A DNA stretch of 64,000 nucleotides from positions 548,690-612,689 of the forward strand of contig NZ_ATXB01000002.1 of NCBI RefSeq assembly GCF_000421465.1, written 5' to 3'. The DNA is from Methylohalobius crimeensis 10Ki. GTDB lineage: Bacteria > Pseudomonadota > Gammaproteobacteria > Methylococcales > Methylothermaceae. Below are positions 7,341 to 16,867 of the stretch, in pieces. Under the pieces are notes generated by a model, which was given only the letters and a program-made list of their open reading frames with translations, did not search any database and had not been told where the DNA came from. Every line of letters begins with the position of its first letter. Within the stretch, counting starts at the first letter, position 1. The translations under genes were made by a program, and so were the position numbers.

Positions 7341-9881
7341 ATGATGGGATCCGAGCCGGAATTGCCGAACCCGCTGCCGAGACCGGAAGACGAGCTCGAG
7401 ATTCTGGAGAAGGCCTGGAGACCGCCTTCGGGCTGGAACTTCCTCACCGTGGTCAACAATACCTATATCGGTGTGTTCTATGTGGGCGCCGCCTTTTTAT
7501 TTTTTCTGCTGGCCGGCCTCCTTGCATTGGTGATGCGTACCCAGCTCGCCGTACCGGAAAACACCCTCCTCGATCCCGATACCTATAACCAAGTCTTTAC
7601 CATGCACGGAAGCATCATGATGTTCCTGTTCGCCATCCCCGCGGTGGAAGCCCTGGGCATCCTGTTGCTGCCCAACATGCAAGCGGCGCGCGACCTGCCG
7701 TTTCCGCGGCTTTCCGCTTTTGCTTTCTGGGCCTATTTCATCGGCGGGCTCTTCTTCTTCGCCAGCCTGTTTTTCGATCTGGCACCCAAGGGCGGATGGT
7801 TTATGTATCCGCCCCTGACCAGCTACGAATATTCACCCGGAGACAACGCTGATTTTTGGCTGCTGGGCATCGGCTTCATCGAAATTTCGGCCATCGCCGG
7901 CGCCATAGAAATCGTGGTAGGCGTCCTTCTCACCCGGGCCCCCGGGATGTCGCTGGATAAGATGCCGGTTTACTGCTGGACCATGCTGGTGTTCGCGGTG
8001 ATGGTGATCTTCGCCTTTCCGGCGATGATCGCCGGCACCGCGCTGCTAGAGCTGGAACGTAGCTTCCAATGGCCGTTTTTCGTCGCCGCCAAAGGTGGCG
8101 ATCCGGTGCTTTGGCAACATCTCTTCTGGTTCTTCGGCCATCCCGACGTTTACATCATCTTTTTGCCCGCGGCGGGAATGGTGTCCATGATCGTTCCCGC
8201 CATGGCGCAAAAACCCCTGGTGGGCTATCGCCTGATCGTCCTGGCCTTGATCGGCACCGGCTTTCTGAGCTTCGGCCTGTGGGTTCACCACATGTACGCC
8301 ACCGGCCTGCCTCAGCTTTCCATGAGTTTTTTCAACGCCGCCAGCATGGCGGTGTCGATCCCCAGCGGGATCCAAGTCTTCGCCTGGATCGCCACCTTCG
8401 CCGCGGCCGAGAAACTCCAACTCAAAGTCCCCACCCTATTCATCCTGGGCTTTCTCTTCGTCTTTATCTTGGGCGGCTTGACCGGGGTGATGCTGGCCGT
8501 GGTGCCCTTCGATTGGCAGGCTCACGACACCTACTTCGTCGTCGCCCATCTCCATTACGTGGTGTTCGGCGGCATGGTGTTTCCGTTGTTCGCGGCGTTT
8601 TACTATTGGATGCCTTATCTCAGCACCCGCCCGCTCTCCGAGCATCTGGGCCGCTGGGTATTCGGGCTCATTTTCATCGGCTTCAATCTCACTTTCTTCC
8701 CCATGCATCTCACCGGCCTGCTCGGTATGCCGAGGCGGGTCTACACCTATTCCGCCGGCATGGGCTGGGACGAACTCAATCTCGTCTCCACCGCAGGCGC
8801 CTATCTGATCGGCGCGGGGGTGGCGGTTTTTCTGGTGGATCTGGCTCGGAACTTCCGCCTGGCCACCGACGAGAATGCCGGTAACGTGTGGAACGCCGGG
8901 ACGCTGGAATGGCTTCCCAACGGCAACTACGCCACCCGCACCATTCCCATCGTCACCAGTCGCGAACCGATCTGGGATCAACCCAATCTCGCGGAAGACG
9001 TGGAGGCGGGCCGCTATTATCTGCCGGGGGCCCCCACCGGTTATCGCGAAACCATCATCACCAGTCCGGTTCATGCGCGTCCGCTTTATCTGCTGCAGAT
9101 GCCGGGTCCCAGTTGGCCGACGGTGCTCGCCGCCGTGGCCACCGCGGTTTTTTTTCTGATGCTCACGCTTAAATGGCTGATCCCGGCGGCGGTGGCAGGC
9201 GTTTTCGCGATCATCATGGTCCTACGCTGGCTGTGGACCACCGATCCGGGACCCACTCATCCGCCGGTGGATATCGGCGGCGGCATCAAGCTTCCGGTCT
9301 ACATCACCGGCCCCATGTCTCACTCCCGTTGGGCGATGTGGGTGGTCATCCTGGTGGCCGCCACCATATTCGCCTGCTTTGTCTTTTCCTATTTCTTCCT
9401 CTGGACGGTGTCGTCGGAGGCTTGGCCCGAAGATCCCCGGTTAATGCCGGAAAGCCATTATCCCGTTGCGGCCATGCTGCTTCTCATCCTCAGTAGTATG
9501 GTCGTCGCCTACGCCAGCCGAGCACTCAAGGGGGTCGGGAACGGCGTGGGTCATTGGCCGATACGGCTTGCCCTTCTGTTCGCTCTCTCCTTGCTCATCG
9601 GAGCGTTCGGGGCCGAGTTTTACGGGCATTGGCAGACGGGGCTTCGGGCTACGGAAAACAGCTATGGCGCCATGATCTATACCTTCATTGCCAACCAGGG
9701 TTTATACGTCACCACCCTGTTATTCATGAGTATGTACACGATCGCCCGTTCCCTTTGCGGTCTGTTGAACGCGGAACGTCGCGCCACCTTCGACAACACT
9801 ATGCTGCTTTGGCATTACACCGTCCTTCAGGGACTGGTGACGCTGGCGGTGGTCCATCTTTTCCCGAGGATGGTCGAATGA
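7341..9881 (+). CDS. coxAC: Cytochrome c oxidase subunits I and III, fused
   Basis: An 846-residue fusion. Residues 1 to ~590 are subunit I: haem and CuB ligands are seen in MHGSIMMF, FGHPDVYI, HHMYATG and VVAHLHYV. The rest is subunit III with its own helices (VILVAATIFACFVFSYFF onward). The usual proton-channel motif GHPEVY appears as GHPDVY, so an aspartate replaces the glutamate. The operon gives oxidase subunits II, I/III and one small protein. ATGs at 7341 and 7344 are both possible; the second is better spaced from TGAGGA. The gene ends in ATGA, overlapping the next start. Confidence 0.93.
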   Translation: MMGSEPELPNPLPRPEDELEILEKAWRPPSGWNFLTVVNNTYIGVFYVGAAFLFFLLAGLLALVMRTQLAVPENTLLDPDTYNQVFTMHGSIMMFLFAIPAVEALGILLLPNMQAARDLPFPRLSAFAFWAYFIGGLFFFASLFFDLAPKGGWFMYPPLTSYEYSPGDNADFWLLGIGFIEISAIAGAIEIVVGVLLTRAPGMSLDKMPVYCWTMLVFAVMVIFAFPAMIAGTALLELERSFQWPFFVAAKGGDPVLWQHLFWFFGHPDVYIIFLPAAGMVSMIVPAMAQKPLVGYRLIVLALIGTGFLSFGLWVHHMYATGLPQLSMSFFNAASMAVSIPSGIQVFAWIATFAAAEKLQLKVPTLFILGFLFVFILGGLTGVMLAVVPFDWQAHDTYFVVAHLHYVVFGGMVFPLFAAFYYWMPYLSTRPLSEHLGRWVFGLIFIGFNLTFFPMHLTGLLGMPRRVYTYSAGMGWDELNLVSTAGAYLIGAGVAVFLVDLARNFRLATDENAGNVWNAGTLEWLPNGNYATRTIPIVTSREPIWDQPNLAEDVEAGRYYLPGAPTGYRETIITSPVHARPLYLLQMPGPSWPTVLAAVATAVFFLMLTLKWLIPAAVAGVFAIIMVLRWLWTTDPGPTHPPVDIGGGIKLPVYITGPMSHSRWAMWVVILVAATIFACFVFSYFFLWTVSSEAWPEDPRLMPESHYPVAAMLLLILSSMVVAYASRALKGVGNGVGHWPIRLALLFALSLLIGAFGAEFYGHWQTGLRATENSYGAMIYTFIANQGLYVTTLLFMSMYTIARSLCGLLNAERRATFDNTMLLWHYTVLQGLVTLAVVHLFPRMVE

Positions 9882-10240
9882 ACCCCGCAGCCGTCTCATT
9901 TACACCTCTTACTCTCCGGATGCTCTCGGGGGCGCTGATCTGGGCCTCCCACTTCGGAGTCATCTATCTCTTTACCGCCCTGGCCTGCGCGCGCGGTTTC
10001 TCGGCAATGAACTGGCACGGTATCGGTGTGGTGCCTTGGGTCATCGGCGCCGCGACCTTAGCCGCGGTCTCGTCGGTGGCGGTGATCACCCTGCGGTCGA
10101 TACGCTATATCCGCAACCACACCGCCCCGGAAAATGCTTTGAGATTCATGCTCTGGATGACTGCGTCGATCGGCGGTCTGTCTTTGGTGGCGATCGTCTG
10201 GCAGGCAGTACCGGTGTTGCTGATTCCCGTTTGTGGATAA
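9878..10240 (+). CDS. Small three-helix membrane protein of the oxidase operon
   Basis: A 120-residue protein with three predicted membrane helices, roughly residues 15-38, 48-70 and 90-115. Its ATG overlaps the stop of coxAC (ATGA), so it is translationally coupled and belongs to the oxidase operon. Small helical proteins of this kind commonly close fused subunit I/III oxidase operons; a structural (subunit IV-like) or assembly role is likely but not shown by any motif I recognise. A longer open frame extends upstream inside coxAC, but the coupled ATG is the natural start. Confidence 0.8.
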   Translation: MNPAAVSFTPLTLRMLSGALIWASHFGVIYLFTALACARGFSAMNWHGIGVVPWVIGAATLAAVSSVAVITLRSIRYIRNHTAPENALRFMLWMTASIGGLSLVAIVWQAVPVLLIPVCG

Positions 10241-10313
10241 ACAATCGGCTCGAGATGGCTACCGCTTACCGGCTCACAGTTGCTCAATCCGTTCCATCTC
10301 TACCAACGCCAAT

Positions 10314-10697
10314 TTATTCGAGCGTATACAAATAGGCCGCGATATGGCGGGCATCGGATTCGGTCAGCCCCATTGCCGGCATGGCGGTGGACGGATTGAC
10401 GCGAGGCGGGTCGAGCAGCCAGCGGATCATGTTTTCGGGGGTATTGGCCAGTTTCCCGGCCACATAGGCGCGCCTCGCCATTTTGGCAAGCGGCGGACCC
10501 ACGATTCCGTTGGCGCCCGGAATGCCGGGGATGGCGTGGCAAGCGCCGCAGCCGTGGCGGCGGATCGCCGTTTTTCCTTGCCGAGGATCACCTCCCGCAA
10601 TCCGAGGGGTGTACGTCTCCGCTTGTTTCTCGCTGCAGGCGGCCAGCGCAACGAGAAAAACCGACAAGGCGCAAATGGAGCGAATTGATGCGGGCAT
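10314..10697 (-). CDS. Lipoprotein cytochrome c, twin of the one at 5129
   Basis: A 127-residue monohaem cytochrome c with CGACH and a distal Met in TAMPAMGL. The N-terminus ends in a lipobox (VALAAC), so it is probably a lipid-anchored periplasmic protein, whereas its paralogue at 5129-5506 has a plain signal peptide. The two share the core from the haem site to the C-terminal AAYLYTLE. It is convergent with the oxidase operon. Together the pair brackets the cox genes, suggesting alternative donors to one oxidase. Confidence 0.85.
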   Translation of the reverse strand: MPASIRSICALSVFLVALAACSEKQAETYTPRIAGGDPRQGKTAIRRHGCGACHAIPGIPGANGIVGPPLAKMARRAYVAGKLANTPENMIRWLLDPPRVNPSTAMPAMGLTESDARHIAAYLYTLE

Positions 10698-10772
10698 CTT
10701 GACGTCGACCGAAATCGCCTCGAATGCGGTACTGTCCTAATGGTACCTTGAAGCTTACTTGAAGGGGAAATC

Positions 10773-13211
10773 ATGATGGAAAAGACCGTTCCGCCCCTGT
10801 CCGTGCTGCTGGCAGTGGCCCTGATCTCGGTCGCCTCCCTGGCCGGGGAAATTCTGCTGATGCGGCTTTTGTCCATCATCCAATGGCATCACTTCGCCTA
10901 TATCATCATCAGCTTGGCCTTACTCGGCTACGGCGCCAGCGGCACCCTGGTCTCCTTGGCCAGAATTCGAATCAGGCGCCATTTCGCCCGCCTCTTTCCC
11001 GCCGCTTGTCTGGCGTTCGCGGCAAGTTTGGCAGGGGGCTTTCTGCTCGCGCAAAAGATCGCCTTCAATCCCCTAGAGCTGCTGTGGGATCCGCATCAAT
11101 GGCTCCGTTTGATAGCCGTCTATGTCCTGCTGCTATGGCCTTTTCTGTTCGCCGCCAGCGCCGTTTGCCTGACCCTGATCCGCTTCGAATCCCACATCGG
11201 CCGCATCTACGCTTGCGACCTGATCGGCGCCGCAACCGGCGCCTTGGGGGTCATCGCCCTGCTGGAGTATTTTTTTCCCCTCACCGTGCTCGGCTGGATT
11301 GCCGCCGTGGCCTGCCTCGCCGCGACACTGAGCTGGTTCGGCCTCGGTCTCAAGCCGAGAATCGTCGGCGTGGTCACGCTCATCATGGCCGGATTGCTGC
11401 CCGTGGGGCTTGCCCAGGGGCCGTTCCAGCTTCGCCTTTCCCCCTACAAACCGCTGAGCCAGGCGCTTTCGGTCACCGGCGCTAGAACGTTGGAGGAGCG
11501 CTCCGGCCCGTTGGGACTGTTGACCGTGGTCGCAAGCCCCGAAGTGCCGTTCCGCCACGCCCCCGGCTTGAGTCTTTCCGCTACTACGGTGGTGCCGCCG
11601 CAACTGGCGGTGTTCACCGACGGCGACGGAATGAGCGTGATCACCCGCTTCGAGGGAGATCTCGAACCCCTGGCGTTTCTCGGCCAGATGCCTTCCGCCC
11701 TGCCCTATCGGCTGCTCCCCCATCCCTCCATCCTGGTGCTGGGCGCAGGCGGCGGGATCGACGTGCTCCAGGCGCTTTACCATCATGCCGGACGGATCGA
11801 TGCGGTGGAATTGGACCCCAATCTGCTCGACCTGGTGCAAGAAGAATTCGCCGATTTTGCCGGTCATCTTTATCAGCACCCCAAGGTTCATGTCCATTCG
11901 GCCGAAGCCCGCGGATTCGTGACCACCGGACAAAAGCGCTTCGACCTGATCCAAATCGGATTGTTGGATGCCTTCAATACTGCTTCTTCCGGGCTGCACG
12001 CCCTCAACGAAACCTATCTCTACACCGTGGAAGGGATAGCCGCCTATGTGAGGCGTTTGACTCCCGGCGGCATGCTGGCCATCACCCGCTGGATCCGGAT
12101 TCCTCCCCGGGAAGAATTGAAACTGTTCGCCACCGCGGTGGCGGCTTTGAAAGCCTCGGGCATGGACAAACCCGAGCGACATCTGGCCTGGATCCGAAGC
12201 TGGAACACCATCACCCTATTGGTGAAACCCGCCCCTTTCAGCGACGAGGAGATCGAAACCGTCCGCCAGTTCTGCCAAACTAACGGATTCGATCCCGCCT
12301 ATTATCCGGGCATCCGATCGGAAGAGATCAATCGCCGCCACCGCCTGCCCCAGGCCTATTATCATCAAGCCGCAACGGCCATTCTGCGCGCCGATCGGGA
12401 TTTCTTCGACGACTACAAATTCGACATCCGTCCCGCCACCGACGATCGGCCCTATTTTTTCCATACCTTCAAATGGTCCGCACTCGAAGAGCTGTGGGCG
12501 CTGCGCGCCCACGGCGGAATCGCCCTGCTGGACAGCGCCTATCTGCTGCTGCTGGGGACGCTCGGTCAATTGATACTTCTCAGCGCGGTGCTGATCGCCG
12601 CCCCGCTCCTGCCGGGCAGCCTGCGCCGGGGAACCCTGCCGCGGGCAAAGATAATGGGTTACTTCTTCGCCATCGGAATCGGTTTTATTTTCCTGGAAGT
12701 GGCCTTCATCCAGAAATTCATTCTTTATCTCTCCCATCCGCTCTATGCCGTCGCGGTGGTATTGACCGGTATGTTGTTCTGGGCAGGGCTCGGCAGCGCT
12801 TCGCTGGCACCGCTGCAAAGGCTTCGGCCGAACTTATCCGTGTGGTGGCCGGTGCTGGGAATCTCGGCTTCGGCCTTGTTCGATTTAGGCTGCTTGCCCG
12901 GGTTGATCGAAACCACCGCTTCGGCCGCGGATTGGCTCAAAATCGTGATCAGCCAGATGCTGCTCGCTCCCCTTGCCTGGTGCATGGGGTTTCCTTTCCC
13001 CCTGGGAATGGCGCGTTTGGTGCATTCGCAATCTTCCCCAGAAACCAACCGCTCCGACTGGATCGCCTGGGCCTGGGCGGTGAACGGCTGCGCCTCGGTC
13101 ATCGGTGCGGTATTGGCTAGCCTGCTGGCAATTCATCTGGGGCTGACCGCGCTGGTGGGCCTGGGTCTGATCGCCTATCTGGCGGCAGGATTGCTGCTAT
13201 CTCGACACTAA
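10773..13211 (+). CDS. Membrane-embedded spermidine-synthase-like protein
   Basis: An 812-residue protein. The N-terminal ~200 residues form several membrane helices. A central spermidine/spermine synthase-like Rossmann domain follows, with LGAGGGIDVLQALYH and DAVELDPNLLDL as nucleotide-binding features, and a further set of helices lies at the C-terminus. Proteins of this architecture are widespread but their reaction is not established; the aminopropyl-transfer gate residues are not clear here. AAGGGG precedes the ATG at 10773. It stands alone between the oxidase cluster and the peroxidase/P450 cluster and ends about 95 bp before the latter. Confidence 0.8.
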   Translation: MMEKTVPPLSVLLAVALISVASLAGEILLMRLLSIIQWHHFAYIIISLALLGYGASGTLVSLARIRIRRHFARLFPAACLAFAASLAGGFLLAQKIAFNPLELLWDPHQWLRLIAVYVLLLWPFLFAASAVCLTLIRFESHIGRIYACDLIGAATGALGVIALLEYFFPLTVLGWIAAVACLAATLSWFGLGLKPRIVGVVTLIMAGLLPVGLAQGPFQLRLSPYKPLSQALSVTGARTLEERSGPLGLLTVVASPEVPFRHAPGLSLSATTVVPPQLAVFTDGDGMSVITRFEGDLEPLAFLGQMPSALPYRLLPHPSILVLGAGGGIDVLQALYHHAGRIDAVELDPNLLDLVQEEFADFAGHLYQHPKVHVHSAEARGFVTTGQKRFDLIQIGLLDAFNTASSGLHALNETYLYTVEGIAAYVRRLTPGGMLAITRWIRIPPREELKLFATAVAALKASGMDKPERHLAWIRSWNTITLLVKPAPFSDEEIETVRQFCQTNGFDPAYYPGIRSEEINRRHRLPQAYYHQAATAILRADRDFFDDYKFDIRPATDDRPYFFHTFKWSALEELWALRAHGGIALLDSAYLLLLGTLGQLILLSAVLIAAPLLPGSLRRGTLPRAKIMGYFFAIGIGFIFLEVAFIQKFILYLSHPLYAVAVVLTGMLFWAGLGSASLAPLQRLRPNLSVWWPVLGISASALFDLGCLPGLIETTASAADWLKIVISQMLLAPLAWCMGFPFPLGMARLVHSQSSPETNRSDWIAWAWAVNGCASVIGAVLASLLAIHLGLTALVGLGLIAYLAAGLLLSRH

Positions 13212-13306
13212 TTATCCTGTACACCGTCTCCCACCTATTGTAAACCTTCCAATTCCTACTATGGTTATTAGGATATTTCATCAATTTTAAATAGGGGGAA
13301 AGGCAT

Positions 13307-13984
13307 ATGTCCAATATCGCCGGTAAAGCTTATGCCATGAACGTGGTCACGCCCAGCAATCCCAAAATCACCTGGATCAACCGCCTGATTTTCATGGTGG
13401 CACGGGGGCTGCCGCAGACGCTGGGCGGCCTGCTGGGCCTTTCCATCATTCATTTCGCGCGCTGGATCATCGTCAAGCGCGACCAATGGCCCGACCTCGG
13501 TCAGGGAAAACAGAACCTGAAGAACGATTACATGATCTTCTGCTCCAATTTCAACGGCACCTGGGATCAATATATCGACGCCTTTTCCGACGGCATCCCC
13601 AACGGGCTGAACCTGTTCTGGTACACCGCCACCAAATATCCCGCCTCGATTCCCATCACCCCGTTCAAGAATTACATTACCTATAACCAGATTTACACCG
13701 ATTATTACTACAACGCCACGCCGGGGGCGGCTCAACGCGACATCAAGAACGGAATGCAGGTCTACGACACCTTGCGCGATCTGGCCCGACGCCATAGCGA
13801 GGAAAGCCCCGAAGAGTTCGCTCACTCCTACCGCCAGGCGTTGCTGAAAGTGCAGGACTGTATGGGCGAACCCGGCTATGCGCCGGTGGCCAGCCTCGAT
13901 ACGGAGAACGCCGATATCAACCGCAAGCCCTTCGTCAGGCGGGCGGAAAAAGAACTCTTTGCCCGCCCAAAATCCGCAGTGTAA
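13307..13984 (+). CDS. Unknown protein, first gene of the peroxidase-P450 cluster
   Basis: A 225-residue protein that I do not assign to a family. It has a moderately hydrophobic stretch near residues 40-55 (LPQTLGGLLGLSIIHFARW) that may bind membrane, then an aromatic-rich middle (FNGTWDQYIDAFSDGIP, NLFWYTATKYP). No signal peptide and no cysteine ligands beyond two isolated cysteines. GGGGGAAAGG precedes the ATG. It leads five same-strand genes (unknown, unknown, DyP peroxidase, P450, GST), with gaps of 36, 15, 153 and 21 bp, so it is probably co-transcribed with them and may handle the cluster's lipid or membrane substrate. That last point is speculation. Confidence 0.75.
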   Translation: MSNIAGKAYAMNVVTPSNPKITWINRLIFMVARGLPQTLGGLLGLSIIHFARWIIVKRDQWPDLGQGKQNLKNDYMIFCSNFNGTWDQYIDAFSDGIPNGLNLFWYTATKYPASIPITPFKNYITYNQIYTDYYYNATPGAAQRDIKNGMQVYDTLRDLARRHSEESPEEFAHSYRQALLKVQDCMGEPGYAPVASLDTENADINRKPFVRRAEKELFARPKSAV

Positions 13985-14020
13985 TTCTCAGCCCAACCCG
14001 CCCTCAGAAGGAGCATCATC

Positions 14021-15058
14021 ATGCCCAATTTCGATACCGGTCATTTGTTTCTAACCACCCTCGCGCCGATCAAAAAGGGAACCACTCTGGATGATCGCGG
14101 GGTCAAGGTTTCCCATGAGCAGAAGATACGGACGACCCTGGCGATTCTGCCCACGGCCCTGCAATCCCCCGCCACCGAAGAGATCGGAATCAACAGCCCC
14201 TTCGCCCGCAACCTCCGCACCCATTTGTGCCGATTCATGGTGCTCGACGACGTGGTCTTCAACGGTCGCGTCAAGCAGGATGCGATCGTCACCGCGCTGA
14301 GCGGAGAGGATCCGATCCATCCCCGGCCGGTCGACCAACTGACCAATTCCTTCCTGCTGTTCGTCGCCGATATCGACGCGGTGACCGAAGACGGCGCGCC
14401 GCTGCCCGCCAAGCTGAGCAAGGCCCAGCAGGATGAGGTGCGCGATGCCTATGCCCGCCGCTTGTGGGAAACCATGGAAGCGGAAATTTGCGAGATCTAC
14501 GAAAACTGCGAAGGCTTCGACACGGTGAAAGACGCCGACGGTTTCGCCGATTACCTGCGCCGGTGTCAGGTGGAGACCACCATGCCGTTCAACGATTACT
14601 GGCTCAACCCGCCCAACCTTCACCAACTGCCGGTCAAGGGAATGGCGGCGGTGGCGCTGGTTCCGCTGCTGGTCGCACTGCTGGGGGCGATCGGCTGGTT
14701 CACCGGCAGCGTGCCGCTGCTGACTTGGATCTTCGGCTGGACCCCGGGCTGGACCTTCGCCGGCGGCCTGATCGCCACCGCCCTGACGGTTTGGGGTGCC
14801 TATGCCTACACCCTCCGCAACGGCGAGAAACCCATGCCGCCGGGCGAATACGGCGACCTGCCGTCGGTGCTCAAGTCCCTTTACCTGCAACAAAAATTCG
14901 CCGATTTCGCCGTGCGCATGCAAGGCAAGAGCAATGCCGAGATTCACGCCGCCTTCGGAGACTTTATCGCGGAAACCCAGCCGGAAAACAAGATGGCGCC
15001 CACCCAGGTTCCGGGCGTGATCTCGATCCAGCGCAAGAACGCCATTTTCGAACAATAA
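14021..15058 (+). CDS. Unknown membrane protein of the peroxidase-P450 cluster
   Basis: A 345-residue protein without a family I recognise. Residues 1 to ~195 look soluble, with the early block TGHLFLTTLAPIK. Two adjacent helices follow at roughly 205-225 and 235-260 (MAAVALVPLLVALLGAIGWF and the stretch after WTPGWTFAGG), then a soluble tail. AGAAGGAG lies ahead of the ATG at 14021. Its stop is 15 bp before the DyP peroxidase start, so tight co-expression is expected. It could anchor or supply substrate to the peroxidase and P450; this is inferred from context only. Confidence 0.75.
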   Translation: MPNFDTGHLFLTTLAPIKKGTTLDDRGVKVSHEQKIRTTLAILPTALQSPATEEIGINSPFARNLRTHLCRFMVLDDVVFNGRVKQDAIVTALSGEDPIHPRPVDQLTNSFLLFVADIDAVTEDGAPLPAKLSKAQQDEVRDAYARRLWETMEAEICEIYENCEGFDTVKDADGFADYLRRCQVETTMPFNDYWLNPPNLHQLPVKGMAAVALVPLLVALLGAIGWFTGSVPLLTWIFGWTPGWTFAGGLIATALTVWGAYAYTLRNGEKPMPPGEYGDLPSVLKSLYLQQKFADFAVRMQGKSNAEIHAAFGDFIAETQPENKMAPTQVPGVISIQRKNAIFEQ

Positions 15059-15073
15059 GAGAGATCTGAGGCC

Positions 15074-16714
15074 ATGACACGACAACTCAATCTGGACGAT
15101 ATCCAGGGCAACGTCACCCGTGGATACGGTCGTTTCTCCTTCCCTTTCGCCCGCTATTTCTTCCTCCACATCGAGGACCCGGAGGCGGGGCGCAAATTCG
15201 TGGACAAAGTGCGCGGCAAGGTCACCACCGCCGCTCGCTGGACGCCGGAGACCAAACCCAAAGTCACGCTCAATATCGGCTTTACCTTCATGGGCTTGCT
15301 GCAGCTCGAATTGCCCACCCGAACCCTGCAGAGCCTGCCCGACGAATTCATCGACGGCATGAAGGCCCGCGCCCATATTCTCGGCGACCGGGACCCCACC
15401 CAAACCCACGTCGGCGATTCCGAATGGTGCCGCCACTGGGATCCGCTCTGGCGGAATAATCGAACCGGCAACGGCGAGGACGTCCATATCTGGATTTCCA
15501 TGAATGCCCAGCTCGCCGCCGAAGGCTCAGACACGCCCCATTCCGACCTGGAAAAACAGACTCAATGGCTGCGGAGCCTCTGCGACGAGCTCGATCAAAA
15601 AGTGCGTATCCTGGCCACCAACGGTCAAAGCGGAGAGGACGAATATCAGTCGGCCTCCGCGATTCTCGCCGATATCGGCGGCTACAAAGTTCCCACCGCC
15701 AAGGAGCACTTCGGCTTCACCGACGGGATCGGCGATCCGGTCTTCGAGGGACAATACCCGGACGAACAAGTACCGGACGTGGTCAAGGGCCGGGGCAAAT
15801 GGATGTCGCCCGAGCGCGGCTGGGAACCGCTGGCCACGGGCGAATTCCTGCTCGGCTATCCGGACGAAAGCCAGGAGCTTGCGCCCACCGCCGTGCCGCA
15901 AAATTTCATGCACAACGGGAGCTTCCTGGTGTACCGCAAGCTGCACGAGAATGTGGGCTCCTTCCGCGAGGTGATGGCGGCCGAAGCCGAGACCTATGCC
16001 GCCACCATGGACGTTTCCCGGGAAGAGGCGGAGGAAACTCTAAAGGCCAAAATGGTGGGGCGCTGGTCCGACGGCGTGCCGCTGGCCAAGGTTCCGACTT
16101 ACGCGGAATGGAAGGCTTTTCGAAAGGAGCGGGGCTTCGAAGATCCCAACCCCGAAAAAGCCGCCCTCGCCCTTTCCCGCTATCTCCGCTCGCCCGCCGC
16201 GTCGGATTTCCGTTTCGCCGACGACATGAAGGGTTACAAATGTCCCATGGGGTCGCATCTCCGCCGGGTCAACACCCGCGACTACCTCGACCCCCTGAAC
16301 CAAGCGGATTCGGACAACCCCGACGCCACCACCCAGCTCAACAAGCGCCGCCGGATTTTGCGCCGCGGCCTGCCCTACGGCTCCGCCACGCTTGGCACCG
16401 GCGACGACACCACCGAGCAGGGCATCGCCTTCATGGTGGTTTGCGCCAATATTTTCCGCCAGTTCGAATTCATTCAGCAGCAATGGATCCAGTACAGCCT
16501 GGATTTCAATCTCGGCAACACCACCTGTCCCTTGCTGGGGAATCACGAACATCACAAACGCCATGTGATTCCTTCCGATCCGGAATCCGGCAAGCAGCCC
16601 TATATCATGAACCGCCTCAAAACCTTCGTGGAAACGAGAGGCGGCGATTATTTCTTCCTGCCATCTATGACGGCGCTGCGAATGATGGCCATGGGCATTG
16701 TCGATCCCACCTAA
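15074..16714 (+). CDS. DyP-type haem peroxidase
   Basis: A 546-residue protein with the DyP hallmark GXXDG as FTDGIGDP; the aspartate, about residue 217, is the distal catalytic acid of the family. SHLRRVNTRD (His about 395) matches the block that carries the proximal haem histidine. The opening LNLDDIQGNV is also typical. It is longer than most bacterial DyPs (300-450 residues), resembling the larger classes. No twin-arginine or Sec signal is visible, so it is likely cytoplasmic. DyPs oxidise dyes, lignin-like phenols or lipid-type substrates with H2O2; next to a P450 with an altered I-helix, a peroxide-based pathway is plausible. Confidence 0.9.
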   Translation: MTRQLNLDDIQGNVTRGYGRFSFPFARYFFLHIEDPEAGRKFVDKVRGKVTTAARWTPETKPKVTLNIGFTFMGLLQLELPTRTLQSLPDEFIDGMKARAHILGDRDPTQTHVGDSEWCRHWDPLWRNNRTGNGEDVHIWISMNAQLAAEGSDTPHSDLEKQTQWLRSLCDELDQKVRILATNGQSGEDEYQSASAILADIGGYKVPTAKEHFGFTDGIGDPVFEGQYPDEQVPDVVKGRGKWMSPERGWEPLATGEFLLGYPDESQELAPTAVPQNFMHNGSFLVYRKLHENVGSFREVMAAEAETYAATMDVSREEAEETLKAKMVGRWSDGVPLAKVPTYAEWKAFRKERGFEDPNPEKAALALSRYLRSPAASDFRFADDMKGYKCPMGSHLRRVNTRDYLDPLNQADSDNPDATTQLNKRRRILRRGLPYGSATLGTGDDTTEQGIAFMVVCANIFRQFEFIQQQWIQYSLDFNLGNTTCPLLGNHEHHKRHVIPSDPESGKQPYIMNRLKTFVETRGGDYFFLPSMTALRMMAMGIVDPT

Positions 16715-16867
16715 AGCCTATCCCAATAGGTTCGTCGTGTGGGCGTGGGGGAAACGGCTTTCGGAAACACCCGACATCCCGAAAATCCCATCCCCTACGC
16801 CTTTAGCAAGACTGTTGAATGGGGGCAAATCCCTCATGGAGAAAACATACAACAGGAGATAAAAACA

